Of a stretch of DNA of 64,000 nt, positions 49,601 through 63,060 are shown piece after piece. The DNA is taken from NCBI GenBank assembly GCA_008729055.1, contig SDUX01000008.1:5694811-5758810 (forward strand), given 5' to 3'. Below the pieces are notes generated by a model. It worked only from the letters and a program-made list of their open reading frames with translations. It searched no databases and was not told the origin of the DNA. Made by a program: the position numbers and the translations under genes. The DNA is from Pyropia haitanensis. Taxonomy: Eukaryota > Rhodophyta > Bangiophyceae > Bangiales > Bangiaceae. Each line of letters starts with the position of its first letter. Position 1 is the stretch's first letter.

Positions 49601-49790
49601 TGCAACGAGTGTTTTGTGGAGCGCCGGTTTCCACGTGTCAATTTTGTGGAATGGTTTTTGCCACGTGGGGGTCCCACAGCCAGGCGTGACGGTCGGCGAC
49701 AAAAGTTCCGCCCTCACACCGTCCACGCCAGTGTGACGGGCGGAACGCGCAGTGGACAGTTTGGGTGGCGGGGCGCACTTTGTGGCCACT
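43601..49790. repeat. Array block 4: units with GGAAACTTC, ACACCATCC and GGACGAC
   Basis: Anchors 44,263, 44,950, 45,637, 46,325, 47,009, 47,696, 48,381, 49,068 and 49,752, spaced 684-688 bp. New states are GGAAACTTC in D (43,666), ACACCATCC in A (43,807), GGTTCCACCCGCACGG in A (43,878), GGACGACTT at the end of C (44,306) and TGTCCCAATT or TGTCCAATT in D. In A, TAGGCCG becomes TTGGCCG in some units (46,651 and 47,340). CCGTTGTTGG (one base lost) at 46,838 and 47,523 and CCCACAGCCAGGCG at 46,932, 48,302 and 49,674 mark subsets of units. Confidence 0.85.
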
Positions 49791-52700
49791 GTTGGACGAC
49801 TTTCTGGCGACTTTCGTGAATTTTCTTTGCAGTTATGGAAACTTCTTGCCCCCAATTGGCCATTTGTGTCCCAATTTGGCCCCCTTTTTGCCCCTTTTTG
49901 CCCACTTCTTACCCACTTCCTACCCACTTTTGCCCACTTTTGCCCACTTTTGCCCACTTTTGCGTCTACAGCGATGCTGCACACCATCCGGCGGCCGAAT
50001 TGGCGCGCATACTTCGTTCCAGCCATAGATCCACCCGCTCGATGTCCGAGGTTCCACCCGCACGGTCGTGCATGCGGTGGTTGGCCGCTTCTCACCCACT
50101 TTTGCCCACTGTTGCCCACTTTTGCCCACTTTCGCGTGTACAGCAATGCAGCACGCGCTCCGGCGGCCGAATTGGCTCGCATCCTTTATTCCAGCCATAC
50201 ATCCGCCCGCTCGACGTCCGAGGTTCCACCCGCACCGTCGTGCATGGGGTGGTTGGCCGACCCGTTTGTTGGCGCGTCCGTTGGATGCAACGAGTGTTTT
50301 GTGGAGCGCCGGTTTCCACGTGTCAATTTTGTGGAATGGTTTTTGCCACGTGGGGGTCCCACAGCCAGGCGTGACGGTCGGCGACAAAAGTTCCGCCCTC
50401 ACACCGTCCACGCCAGTGTGACGGGCGGAACGCGCAGTGGACAGTTTGGGTGGCGGGGCGCACTTTGTGGCCACTGTTGGACGACTTTCTGGCGACTTTC
50501 CGTGAATTTTCTTTGCAGTTATGGAAACTTCTTGCCCCCAATTGGCCATTTGTGTCCCAATTTGGCCCCCTTTTTGCCCCTTTTTGCCCACTTCTTACCC
50601 ACTTCCTACCCACTTTTGCCCACTTTTGCCCACTTTTGCCCACTTTTGCGTCTACAGCGATGCTGCACACCATCCGGCGGCCGAATTGGCGCGCATACTT
50701 CGTTCCAGCCATAGATCCACCCGCTCGATGTCCGAGGTTCCACCCGCACGGTCGTGCATGCGGTGGTTGGCCGCTTCTCACCCACTTTTGCCCACTGTTG
50801 CCCACTTTTGCCCACTTTCGCGTGTACAGCAATGCAGCACGCGCTCCGGCGGCCGAATTGGCTCGCATCCTTTATTCCAGCCATACATCCGCCCGCTCGA
50901 CGTCCGAGGTTCCACCCGCACCGTCGTGCATGGGGTGGTTGGCCGACCCGTTTGTTGGCGCGTCCGTTGGATGCAACGAGTGTTTTGTGGAGCGCCGGTT
51001 TCCACGTGTCAATTTTGTGGAATGGTTTTTGCCACGTGGGGGTCCCCACAGCCAGGCGTGACGGTCGGCGACAAAAGTTCCGCCCTCACACCGTCCACGC
51101 CAGTGTGACGGGCGGAACGCGCAGTGGACAGTTTGGGTGGCGGGGCGCACTTTGTGGCCACTGTTGGACGACTTTCTGGCGACTTTCACGTGAATTTTCT
51201 TTGCAGTTATGGAAACTTCTTGCCCCCAATTGGCCATTTGTGTCCCAATTTGGCCCCCTTTTTGCCCCCTTTTTGCCCACTTCTTACCCACTTCCTACCC
51301 ACTTTTGCCCACTTTTGCCCACTTTTGCCCACTTTTGCGTCTACAGCGATGCTGCACACCATCCGGCGGCCGAATTGGCGCGCATACTTCGTTCCAGCCA
51401 TAGATCCACCCGCTCGATGTCCGAGGTTCCACCCGCACGGTCGTGCATGCGGTGGTGGCCGCTTCTCACCCACTTTTGCCCACTGTTGCCCACTTTTGCC
51501 CACTTTCGCGTGTACAGCAATGCAGCACGCGCTCCGGCGGCCGAATTGGCTCGCATCCTTTATTCCAGCCATACATCCGCCCGCTCGACGTCCGAGGTTC
51601 CACCCGCACCGTCGTGCATGGGGTGGTTGGCCGACCCGTTTGTTGGCGCGTCCGTTGGATGCAACGAGTGTTTTGTGGAGCGCCGGTTTCCACGTGTCAA
51701 TTTTGTGGAATGGTTTTTGCCACGTGGGGGTCCCCACAGCCAGGCGTGACGGTCGGCGACAAAAGTTCCGCCCTCACACCGTCCACGCCAGTGTGACGGG
51801 CGGAACGCGCAGTGGACAGTTTGGGTGGCGGGGCGCACTTTGTGGCCACTGTTGGACGACTTTCTGGCGACTTTCCGTGAATTTTCTTTGCAGTTATGGA
51901 AACTTCTTGCCCCCAATTGGCCATTTGTGTCCCAATTTGGCCCCCTTTTTGCCCCTTTTTGCCCACTTCTTACCCACTTCCTACCCACTTTTGCCCACTT
52001 TTGCCCACTTTTGCCCACTTTTGCGTCTACAGCGATGCTGCACACCATCCGGCGGCCGAATTGGCGCGCATACTTCGTTCCAGCCATAGATCCACCCGCT
52101 CGATGTCCGAGGTTCCACCCGCACGGTCGTGCATGCGGTGGTAGGCCGCTTCTCACCCACTTTTGCCCACTGTTGCCCACTTTTGCCCACTTTGCGTGTA
52201 CAGCAATGCAGCACGCGCTCCGGCGGCCGAATTGGCTCGCATCCTTTATTCCAGCCATACATCCGCCCGCTCGACGTCCGAGGTTCCACCCGCACCGTCG
52301 TGCATGGGGTGGTTGGCCGACCCGTTTGTTGGCGCGTCCGTTGGATGCAACGAGTGTTTTGTGGAGCGCCGGTTTCCACGTGTCAATTTTGTGGAATGGT
52401 TTTTGCCACGTGGGGGTCCCACAGCCAGGCGTGACGGTCGGCGACAAAAGTTCCGCCCTCACACCGTCCACGCCAGTGTGACGGGCGGAACGCGCAGTGG
52501 ACAGTTTGGGTGGCGGGGCGCACTTTGTGGCCACTGTTGGACGACTTTCTGGCGACTTTCACGTGAATTTTCTTTGCAGTTATGGAAACTTCTTGCCCCC
52601 AATTGGCCATTTGTGTCCCAATTTGGCCCCCTTTTTGCCCCCTTTTTGCCCACTTCTTACCCACTTCCTACCCACTTTTGCCCACTTTTGCCCACTTTTG

Positions 52701-55700
52701 CCCACTTTTGCGTCTACAGCGATGCTGCACACCATCCGGCGGCCGAATTGGCGCGCATACTTCGTTCCAGCCATAGATCCACCCGCTCGATGTCCGAGGT
52801 TCCACCCGCACGGTCGTGCATGCGGTGGTAGGCCGCTTCTCACCCACTTTTGCCCACTGTTGCCCACTTTTGCCCACTTTCGCGTGTACAGCAATGCAGC
52901 ACGCGCTCCGGCGGCCGAATTGGCTCGCATCCTTTATTCCAGCCATACATCCGCCCGCTCGACGTCCGAGGTTCCACCCGCACCGTCGTGCATGGGGTGG
53001 TTGGCCGACCCGTTTGTTGGCGCGTCCGTTGGATGCAACGAGTGTTTTGTGGAGCGCCGGTTTCCACGTGTCAATTTTGTGGAATGGTTTTTGCCACGTG
53101 GGGGTCCCCACAGCCAGGCGTGACGGTCGGCGACAAAAGTTCCGCCCTCACACCGTCCACGCCAGTGTGACGGGCGGAACGCGCAGTGGACAGTTTGGGT
53201 GGCGGGGCGCACTTTGTGGCCACTGTTGGACGACTTTCTGGCGACTTTCACGTGAATTTTCTTTGCAGTTATGGAAACTTCTTGCCCCCAATTGGCCATT
53301 TGTGTCCCAATTTGGCCCCCTTTTTGCCCCCTTTTTGCCCACTTCTTACCCACTTCCTACCCACTTTTGCCCACTTTTGCCCACTTTTGCCCACTTTTGC
53401 GTCTACAGCGATGCTGCACACCATCCGGCGGCCGAATTGGCGCGCATACTTCGTTCCAGCCATAGATCCACCCGCTCGATGTCCGAGGTTCCACCCGCAC
53501 GGTCGTGCATGCGGTGGTAGGCCGCTTCTCACCCACTTTTGCCCACTGTTGCCCACTTTTGCCCACTTTCGCGTGTACAGCAATGCAGCACGCGCTCCGG
53601 CGGCCGAATTGGCTCGCATCCTTTATTCCAGCCATACATCCGCCCGCTCGACGTCCGAGGTTCCACCCGCACCGTCGTGCATGGGGTGGTTGGCCGACCC
53701 GTTTGTTGGCGCGTCCGTTGGATGCAACGAGTGTTTTGTGGAGCGCCGGTTTCCACGTGTCAATTTTGTGGAATGGTTTTTGCCACGTGGGGGTCCCCAC
53801 AGCCAGGCGTGACGGTCGGCGACAAAAGTTCCGCCCTCACACCGTCCACGCCAGTGTGACGGGCGGAACGCGCAGTGGACAGTTTGGGTGGCGGGGCGCA
53901 CTTTGTGGCCACTGTTGGACGACTTTCTGGCGACTTTCACGTGAATTTTCTTTGCAGTTATGGAAACTTCTTGCCCCCAATTGGCCATTTGTGTCCCAAT
54001 TTGGCCCCCTTTTTGCCCCCTTTTTGCCCACTTCTTACCCACTTCCTACCCACTTTTGCCCACTTTTGCCCACTTTTGCCCACTTTTGTGTCTACAGCGA
54101 TGCTGCACACCATCCGGCGGCCGAATTGGCGCGCATACTTCGTTCCAGCCATAGATCCACCCGCTTGATGTCCGAGGTTCCACCCGCACGGTCGTGCATG
54201 CGGTGGTTGGCCGCTTCTCACCCACTTTTGCCCACTGTTGCCCACTTTTGCCCACTTTCGCGTGTACAGCAATGCAGCACGCGCTCCGGCGGCCGAATTG
54301 GCTCGCATCCTTTATTCCAGCCATACATCCGCCCGCTCGACGTCCGAGGTTCCACCCGCACCGTCGTGCATGGGGTGGTTGGCCGACCCGTTTGTTGGCG
54401 CGTCCGTTGGATGCAACGAGTGTTTTGTGGAGCGCCGGTTTCCACGTGTCAATTTTGTGGAATGGTTTTTGCCACGTGGGGGTCCCCACAGCCAGGCGTG
54501 ACGGTCGGCGACAAAAGTTCCGCCCTCACACCGTCCACGCCAGTGTGACGGGCGGAACGCGCAGTGGACAGTTTGGGTGGCGGGGCGCACTTTGTGGCCA
54601 CTGTTGGACGACTTTCTGGCGACTTTCACGTGAATTTTCTTTGCAGTTATGGAAACTTCTTGCCCCCAATTGGCCATTTGTGTCCCAATTTGGCCCCCTT
54701 TTTGCCCCTTTTTGCCCACTTCTTACCCACTTCCTACCCACTTTTGCCCACTTTTGCCCACTTTTGCCCACTTTTGTGTCTACAGCGATGCTGCACACCA
54801 TCCGGCGGCCGAATTGGCGCGCATACTTCGTTCCAGCCATAGATCCACCCGCTCGATGTCCGAGGTTCCACCCGCACGGTCGTGCATGCGGTGGTAGGCC
54901 GCTTCTCACCCACTTTTGCCCACTGTTGCCCACTTTTGCCCACTTTCGCGTGTACAGCAATGCAGCACGCGCTCCGGCGGCCGAATTGGCTCGCATCCTT
55001 TATTCCAGCCATACATCCGCCCGCTCGACGTCCGAGGTTCCACCCGCACCGTCGTGCATGGGGTGGTTGGCCGACCCGTTTGTTGGCGCGTCCGTTGGAT
55101 GCAACGAGTGTTTTGTGGAGCGCCGGTTTCCACGTGTCAATTTTGTGGAATGGTTTTTGCCACGTGGGGGTCCCCACAGCCAGGCGTGACGGTCGGCGAC
55201 AAAAGTTCCGCCCTCACACCGTCCACGCCAGTGTGACGGGCGGAACGCGCAGTGGACAGTTTGGGTGGCGGGGCGCACTTTGTGGCCACTGTTGGACGAC
55301 TTTCTGGCGACTTTCACGTGAATTTTCTTTGCAGTTATGGAAACTTCTTGCCCCCAATTGGCCATTTGTGTCCCAATTTGGCCCCCTTTTTGCCCCTTTT
55401 TGCCCACTTCTTACCCACTTCCTACCCACTTTTGCCCACTTTTGCCCACTTTTGCCCACTTTTGCGTCTACAGCGATGCTGCACACCATCCGGCGGCCGA
55501 ATTGGCGCGCATACTTCGTTCCAGCCATAGATCCACCCGCTCGATGTCCGAGGTTCACCCGCACGGTCGTGCATGCGGTGGTAGGCCGCTTCTCACCCAC
55601 TTTTGCCCACTGTTGCCCACTTTTGCCCACTTTCGCGTGTACAGCAATGCAGCACGCGCTCCGGCGGCCGAATTGGCTCGCATCCTTTATTCCAGCCATA

Positions 55701-58700
55701 CATCCGCCCGCTCGACGTCCGAGGTTCCACCCGCACCGTCGTGCATGGGGTGGTTGGCCGACCCGTTTGTTGGCGCGTCCGTTGGATGCAACGAGTGTTT
55801 TGTGGAGCGCCGGTTTCCACGTGTCAATTTTGTGGAATGGTTTTTGCCACGTGGGGGTCCCCACAGCCAGGCGTGACGGTCGGCGACAAAAGTTCCGCCC
55901 TCACACCGTCCACGCCAGTGTGACGGGCGGAACGCGCAGTGGACAGTTTGGGTGGCGGGGCGCACTTTGTGGCCACTGTTGGACGACTTTCTGGCGACTT
56001 TCACGTGAATTTTCTTTGCAGTTATGGAAACTTCTTGCCCCCAATTGGCCATTTGTGTCCCAATTTGGCCCCCTTTTTGCCCCCTTTTTGCCCACTTCTT
56101 ACCCACTTCCTACCCACTTTTGCCCACTTTTGCCCACTTTTGCCCACTTTTGCGTCTACAGCGATGCTGCACACCATCCGGCGGCCGAATTGGCGCGCAT
56201 ACTTCGTTCCAGCCATAGATCCACCCGCTCGATGTCCGAGGTTCCACCCGCACGGTCGTGCATGCGGTGGTAGGCCGCTTCTCACCCACTTTTGCCCACT
56301 GTTGCCCACTTTTGCCCACTTTCGCGTGTACAGCAATGCAGCACGCGCTCCGGCGGCCGAATTGGCTCGCATCCTTTATTCCAGCCATACATCCGCCCGC
56401 TCGACGTCCGAGGTTCCACCCGCACCGTCGTGCATGGGGTGGTTGGCCGACCCGTTTGTTGGCGCGTCCGTTGGATGCAACGAGTGTTTTGTGGAGCGCC
56501 GGTTTCCACGTGTCAATTTTGTGGAATGGTTTTTGCCACGTGGGGGTCCCCACAGCCAGGCGTGACGGTCGGCGACAAAAGTTCCGCCCTCACACCGTCC
56601 ACGCCAGTGTGACGGGCGGAACGCGCAGTGGACAGTTTGGGTGGCGGGGCGCACTTTGTGGCCACTGTTGGACGACTTTCTGGCGACTTTCACGTGAATT
56701 TTCTTTGCAGTTATGGAAACTTCTTGCCCCCAATTGGCCATTTGTGTCCCAATTTGGCCCCCTTTTTGCCCCCTTTTTGCCCACTTCTTACCCACTTCCT
56801 ACCCACTTTTGCCCACTTTTGCCCACTTTTGCCCACTTTTGCGTCTACAGCGATGCTGCACACCATCCGGCGGCCGAATTGGCGCGCATCCTTCGTTCCA
56901 GCCATAGATCCACCCGCTCGATGTCCGAGGTTCACCCCCACGGTCGTGCATGCGGTGGTAGGCCGCTTCTCACCCACTTTTGCCCACTGTTGCCCACTTT
57001 TGCCCACTTTGCGTGTACAGCAATGCAGCACGCGCTCCGGCGGCCGAATTGGCTCGCATCCTTTATTCCAGCCATACATCCGCCCGCTCGACGTCCGAGG
57101 TTCCACCCGCACCGTCGTGCATGGGGTGGTTGGCCGACCCGTTTGTTGGCGCGTCCGTTGGATGCAACGAGTGTTTTGTGGAGCGCCGGTTTCCACGTGT
57201 CAATTTTGTGGAATGGTTTTTGCCACGTGGGGGTCCCCACAGCCAGGCGTGACGGTCGGCGACAAAAGTTCCGCCCTCACACCGTCCACGCCAGTGTGAC
57301 GGGCGGAACGCGCAGTGGACAGTTTGGGTGGCGGGGCGCACTTTGTGGCCACTGTTGGACGACTTTCTGGCGACTTTCACGTGAATTTTCTTTGCAGTTA
57401 TGGAAACTTCTTGCCCCCAATTGGCCATTTGTGTCCCAATTTGGCCCCCTTTTTGCCCCTTTTTGCCCACTTCTTACCCACTTCCTACCCACTTTTGCCC
57501 ACTTTTGCCCACTTTTGCCCACTTTTGCGTCTACAGCGATGCTGCACACCATCCGGCGGCCGAATTGGCGCGCATACTTCGTTCCAGCCATAGATCCACC
57601 CGCTCGATGTCCGAGGTTCCACCCGCACGGTCGTGCATGCGGTGGTAGGCCGCTTCTCACCCACTTTTGCCCACTGTTGCCCACTTTTGCCCACTTTCGC
57701 GTGTACAGCAATGCAGCACGCGCTCCGGCGGCCGAATTGGCTCGCATCCTTTATTCCAGCCATACATCCGCCCGCTCGACGTCCGAGGTTCCACCCGCAC
57801 CGTCGTGCATGGGGTGGTTGGCCGACCCGTTTGTTGGCGCGTCCGTTGGATGCAACGAGTGTTTTGTGGAGCGCCGGTTTCCACGTGTCAATTTTGTGGA
57901 ATGCTTTTTGCCACGTGGGGGTCCCCACAGCCAGGCGTGACGGTCGGCGACAAAAGTTCCGCCCTCACACCGTCCACGCCAGTGTGACGGGCGGAACGCG
58001 CAGTGGACAGTTTGGGTGGCGGGGCGCACTTTGTGGCCACTGTTGGACGACTTTCTGGCGACTTTCACGTGAATTTTCTTTGCAGTTATGGAAACTTCTT
58101 GCCCCCAATTGGCCATTTGTGTCCCAATTTGGCCCCCTTTTTGCCCACTTTTTGCCCACTTCTTACCCACTTCCTACCCACTTTTGCCCACTTTTGCCCA
58201 CTTTTGCCCACTTTTGCGTCTACAGCGATGCTGCACACCATCCGGCGGCCGAATTGGCGCGCATACTTCGTTCCAGCCATAGATCCACCCGCTCGATGTC
58301 CGAGGTTCCACCCGCACGGTCGTGCATGCGGTGGTAGGCCGCTTCTCACCCACTTTTGCCCACTGTTGCCCACTTTTGCCCACTTTCGCGTGTACAGCAA
58401 TGCAGCACGCGCTCCGGCGGCCGAATTGGCTCGCATCCTTTATTCCAGCCATACATCCGCCCGCTCGACGTCCGAGGTTCCACCCGCACCGTCGTGCATG
58501 GGGTGGTTGGCCGACCCGTTGTTGGCGCGTCCGTTGGATGCAACGAGTGTTTTGTGGAGCGCCGGTTTCCACGTGTCAATTTTGTGGAATGGTTTTTGCC
58601 ACGTGGGGGTCCCACAGCCAGGCGTGACGGTCGGCGACAAAAGTTCCGCCCTCACACCGTCCACGCCAGTGTGACGGGCGGAACGCGCAGTGGACAGTTT

Positions 58701-61700
58701 GGGTGGCGGGGCGCACTTTGTGGCCACTGTTGGACGACTTTCTGGCGACTTTCACGTGAATTTTCTTTGCAGTTATGGAAACTTCTTGCCCCCAATTGGC
58801 CATTTGTGTCCCAATTTGGCCCCCTTTTTGCCCCTTTTTGCCCACTTCTTACCCACTTCCTACCCACTTTTGCCCACTTTTGCCCACTTTTGCCCACTTT
58901 TGCGTCTACAGCGATGCTGCACACCATCCGGCGGCCGAATTGGCGCGCATACTTCGTTCCAGCCATAGATCCACCCGCTCGATGTCCGAGGTTCCACCCG
59001 CACGGTCGTGCATGCGGTGGTGGCCGCTTCTCACCCACTTTTGCCCACTGTTGCCCACTTTTGCCCACTTTCGCGTGTACAGCAATGCAGCACGCGCTCC
59101 GGCGGCCGAATTGGCTCGCATCCTTTATTCCAGCCATACATCCGCCCGCTCGACGTCCGAGGTTCCACCCGCACCGTCGTGCATGGGGTGGTTGGCCGAC
59201 CCGTTTGTTGGCGCGTCCGTTGGATGCAACGAGTGTTTTGTGGAGCGCCGGTTTCCACGTGTCAATTTTGTGGAATGGTTTTTGCCACGTGGGGGTCCCC
59301 ACAGCCAGGCGTGACGGTCGGCGACAAAAGTTCCGCCCTCACACCGTCCACGCCAGTGTGACGGGCGGAACGCGCAGTGGACAGTTTGGGTGGCGGGGCG
59401 CACTTTGTGGCCACTGTTGGACGACTTTCTGGCGACTTTCACGTGAATTTTCTTTGCAGTTATGGAAACTTCTTGCCCCCAATTGGCCATTTGTGTCCCA
59501 ATTTGGCCCCCTTTTTGCCCCTTTTTGCCCACTTCTTACCCACTTCCTACCCACTTTTGCCCACTTTTGCCCACTTTTGCCCACTTTTGTGTCTACAGCG
59601 ATGCTGCACACCATCCGGCGGCCGAATTGGCGCGCATACTTCGTTCCAGCCATAGATCCACCCGCTCGATGTCCGAGGTTCCACCCGCACGGTCGTGCAT
59701 GCGGTGGTGGCCGCTTCTCACCCACTTTTGCCCACTGTTGCCCACTTTTGCCCACTTTCGCGTGTACAGCAATGCAGCACGCGCTCCGGCGGCCGAATTG
59801 GCTCGCATCCTTTATTCCAGCCATACATCCGCCCGCTCGACGTCCGAGGTTCCACCCGCACCGTCGTGCATGGGGTGGTTGGCCGACCCGTTTGTTGGCG
59901 CGTCCGTTGGATGCAACGAGTGTTTTGTGGAGCGCCGGTTTCCACGTGTCAATTTTGTGGAATGGTTTTTGCCACGTGGGGGTCCCCACAGCCAGGCGTG
60001 ACGGTCGGCGACAAAAGTTCCGCCCTCACACCGTCCACGCCAGTGTGACGGGCGGAACGCGCAGTGGACAGTTTGGGTGGCGGGGCGCACTTTGTGGCCA
60101 CTGTTGGACGACTTTCTGGCGACTTTCACGTGAATTTTCTTTGCAGTTATGGAAACTTCTTGCCCCCAATTGGCCATTTGTGTCCCAATTTGGCCCCCTT
60201 TTTGCCCCTTTTTGCCCACTTCTTACCCACTTCCTACCCACTTTTGCCCACTTTTGCCCACTTTTGCCCACTTTTGTGTCTACAGCGATGCTGCACACCA
60301 TCCGGCGGCCGAATTGGCGCGCATACTTCGTTCCAGCCATAGATCCACCCGCTTGATGTCCGAGGTTCCACCCGCACGGTCGTGCATGCGGTGGTTGGCC
60401 GCTTCTCACCCACTTTTGCCCACTGTTGCCCACTTTTGCCCACTTTCGCGTGTACAGCAATGCAGCACGCGCTCCGGCGGCCGAATTGGCTCGCATCCTT
60501 TATTCCAGCCATACATCCGCCCGCTCGACGTCCGAGGTTCCACCCGCACCGTCGTGCATGGGGTGGTTGGCCGACCCGTTTGTTGGCGCGTCCGTTGGAT
60601 GCAACGAGTGTTTTGTGGAGCGCCGGTTTCCACGTGTCAATTTTGTGGAATGGTTTTTGCCACGTGGGGGTCCCCACAGCCAGGCGTGACGGTCGGCGAC
60701 AAAAGTTCCGCCCTCACACCGTCCACGCCAGTGTGACGGGCGGAACGCGCAGTGGACAGTTTGGGTGGCGGGGCGCACTTTGTGGCCACTGTTGGACGAC
60801 TTTCTGGCGACTTTCACGTGAATTTTCTTTGCAGTTATGGAAACTTCTTGCCCCCAATTGGCCATTTGTGTCCCAATTTGGCCCCCTTTTTGCCCCCTTT
60901 TTGCCCACTTCTTACCCACTTCCTACCCACTTTTGCCCACTTTTGCCCACTTTTGCCCACTTTTGTGTCTACAGCGATGCTGCACACCATCCGGCGGCCG
61001 AATTGGCGCGCATACTTCGTTCCAGCCATAGATCCACCCGCTTGATGTCCGAGGTTCCACCCGCACGGTCGTGCATGCGGTGGTTGGCCGCTTCTCACCC
61101 ACTTTTGCCCACTGTTGCCCACTTTTGCCCACTTTCGCGTGTACAGCAATGCAGCACGCGCTCCGGCGGCCGAATTGGCTCGCATCCTTTATTCCAGCCA
61201 TACATCCGCCCGCTCGACGTCCGAGGTTCCACCCGCACCGTCGTGCATGGGGTGGTTGGCCGACCCGTTTGTTGGCGCGTCCGTTGGATGCAACGAGTGT
61301 TTTGTGGAGCGCCGGTTTCCACGTGTCAATTTTGTGGAATGGTTTTTGCCACGTGGGGGTCCCCACAGCCAGGCGTGACGGTCGGCGACAAAAGTTCCGC
61401 CCTCACACCGTCCACGCCAGTGTGACGGGCGGAACGCGCAGTGGACAGTTTGGGTGGCGGGGCGCACTTTGTGGCCACTGTTGGACGACTTTCTGGCGAC
61501 TTTCACGTGAATTTTCTTTGCAGTTATGGAAACTTCTTGCCCCCAATTGGCCATTTGTGTCCCAATTTGGCCCCCTTTTTGCCCCCTTTTTGCCCACTTC
61601 TTACCCACTTCCTACCCACTTTTGCCCACTTTTGCCCACTTTTGCCCACTTTTGGTCTACAGCGATGCTGCACACCATCCGGCGGCCGAATTGGCGCGCA

Positions 61701-63060
61701 TACTTCGTTCCAGCCATAGATCCACCCGCTCGATGTCCGAGGTTCCACCCGCACGGTCGTGCATGCGGTGGTAGGCCGCTTCTCACCCACTTTTGCCCAC
61801 TGTTGCCCACTTTTGCCCACTTTCGCGTGTACAGCAATGCAGCACGCGCTCCGGCGGCCGAATTGGCTCGCATCCTTTATTCCAGCCATACATCCGCCCG
61901 CTCGACGTCCGAGGTTCCACCCGCACCGTCGTGCATGGGGTGGTTGGCCGACCCGTTTGTTGGCGCGTCCGTTGGATGCAACGAGTGTTTTGTGGAGCGC
62001 CGGTTTCCACGTGTCAATTTTGTGGAATGGTTTTTGCCACGTGGGGGTCCCCACAGCCAGGCGTGACGGTCGGCGACAAAAGTTCCGCCCTCACACCGTC
62101 CACGCCAGTGTGACGGGCGGAACGCGCAGTGGACAGTTTGGGTGGCGGGGCGCACTTTGTGGCCACTGTTGGACGACTTTCTGGCGACTTTCACGTGAAT
62201 TTTCTTTGCAGTTATGGAAACTTCTTGCCCCCAATTGGCCATTTGTGTCCCAATTTGGCCCCCTTTTTGCCCCCTTTTTGCCCACTTCTTACCCACTTCC
62301 TACCCACTTTTGCCCACTTTTGCCCACTTTTGCCCACTTTTGTGTCTACAGCGATGCTGCACACCATCCGGCGGCCGAATTGGCGCGCATACTTCGTTCC
62401 AGCCATAGATCCACCCGCTCGATGTCCGAGGTTCCACCCGCACGGTCGTGCATGCGGTGGTTGGCCGCTTCTCACCCACTTTTGCCCACTGTTGCCCACT
62501 TTTGCCCACTTTTGCGTGTACAGCAATGCAGCACGCGCTCCGGCGGCCGAATTGGCTCGCATCCTTTATTCCAGCCATACATCCGCCCGCTCGACGTCCG
62601 AGGTTCCACCCGCACCGTCGTGCATGGGGTGGTTGGCCGACCCGTTGTTGGCGCGTCCGTTGGATGCAACGAGTGTTTTGTGGAGCGCCGGTTTCCACGT
62701 GTCAATTTTGTGGAATGGTTTTTGCCACGTGGGGGTCCCACAGCCAGGCGTGACGGTCGGCGACAAAAGTTCCGCCCTCACACCGTCCACGCCAGTGTGA
62801 CGGGCGGAACGCGCAGTGGACAGTTTGGGTGGCGGGGCGCACTTTGTGGCCACTGTTGGACGACTTTCTGGCGACTTTCACGTGAATTTTCTTTGCAGTT
62901 ATGGAAACTTCTTGCCCCCAATTGGCCATTTGTGTCCCAATTTGGCCCCCTTTTTGCCCACTTTTTGCCCACTTCTTACCCACTTCCTACCCACTTTTGC
63001 CCACTTTTGCCCACTTTTGCCCACTTTTGCGTCTACAGCGATGCTGCACACCATCCGGCG
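49791..63060. repeat. Array block 5: units with the TTCACGTGAA palindrome
   Basis: Anchors run from 50,437 to 62,816 every 686-689 bp. B reads CCGTTTGTT from 49,579 in most units. The end of C reads CCCACAGCCAGGCG or CCCCACAGCCAGGCG. The start of D reads CGTGAATT (49,816), CCGTGAATT (50,500 and 51,875), and CACGTGAATT in all 17 other units from 51,185 to 62,886. Rare variants cluster near 54 kb and again near 60-61 kb: TTTTGTGTCTAC at 54,088, 54,774, 59,589, 60,275, 60,966 and 62,342; CGCTTGATG at 54,165, 60,353 and 61,043. This suggests copying of multi-unit segments. Confidence 0.85.
51185..51194 (+). promoter_or_regulatory. TTCACGTGAA palindrome at the start of subunit D (first copy)
   Basis: A perfect 10-bp palindrome containing TCACGTGA, a high-affinity type of bHLH site. 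It occurs in 17 of the 18 units from 51,124 to 62,886 (missing only at about 51,875) and in no unit to the left. In these units it adds a third CACGTG to the two already in subunit C. Whether any protein binds it is unknown. Confidence 0.35.
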
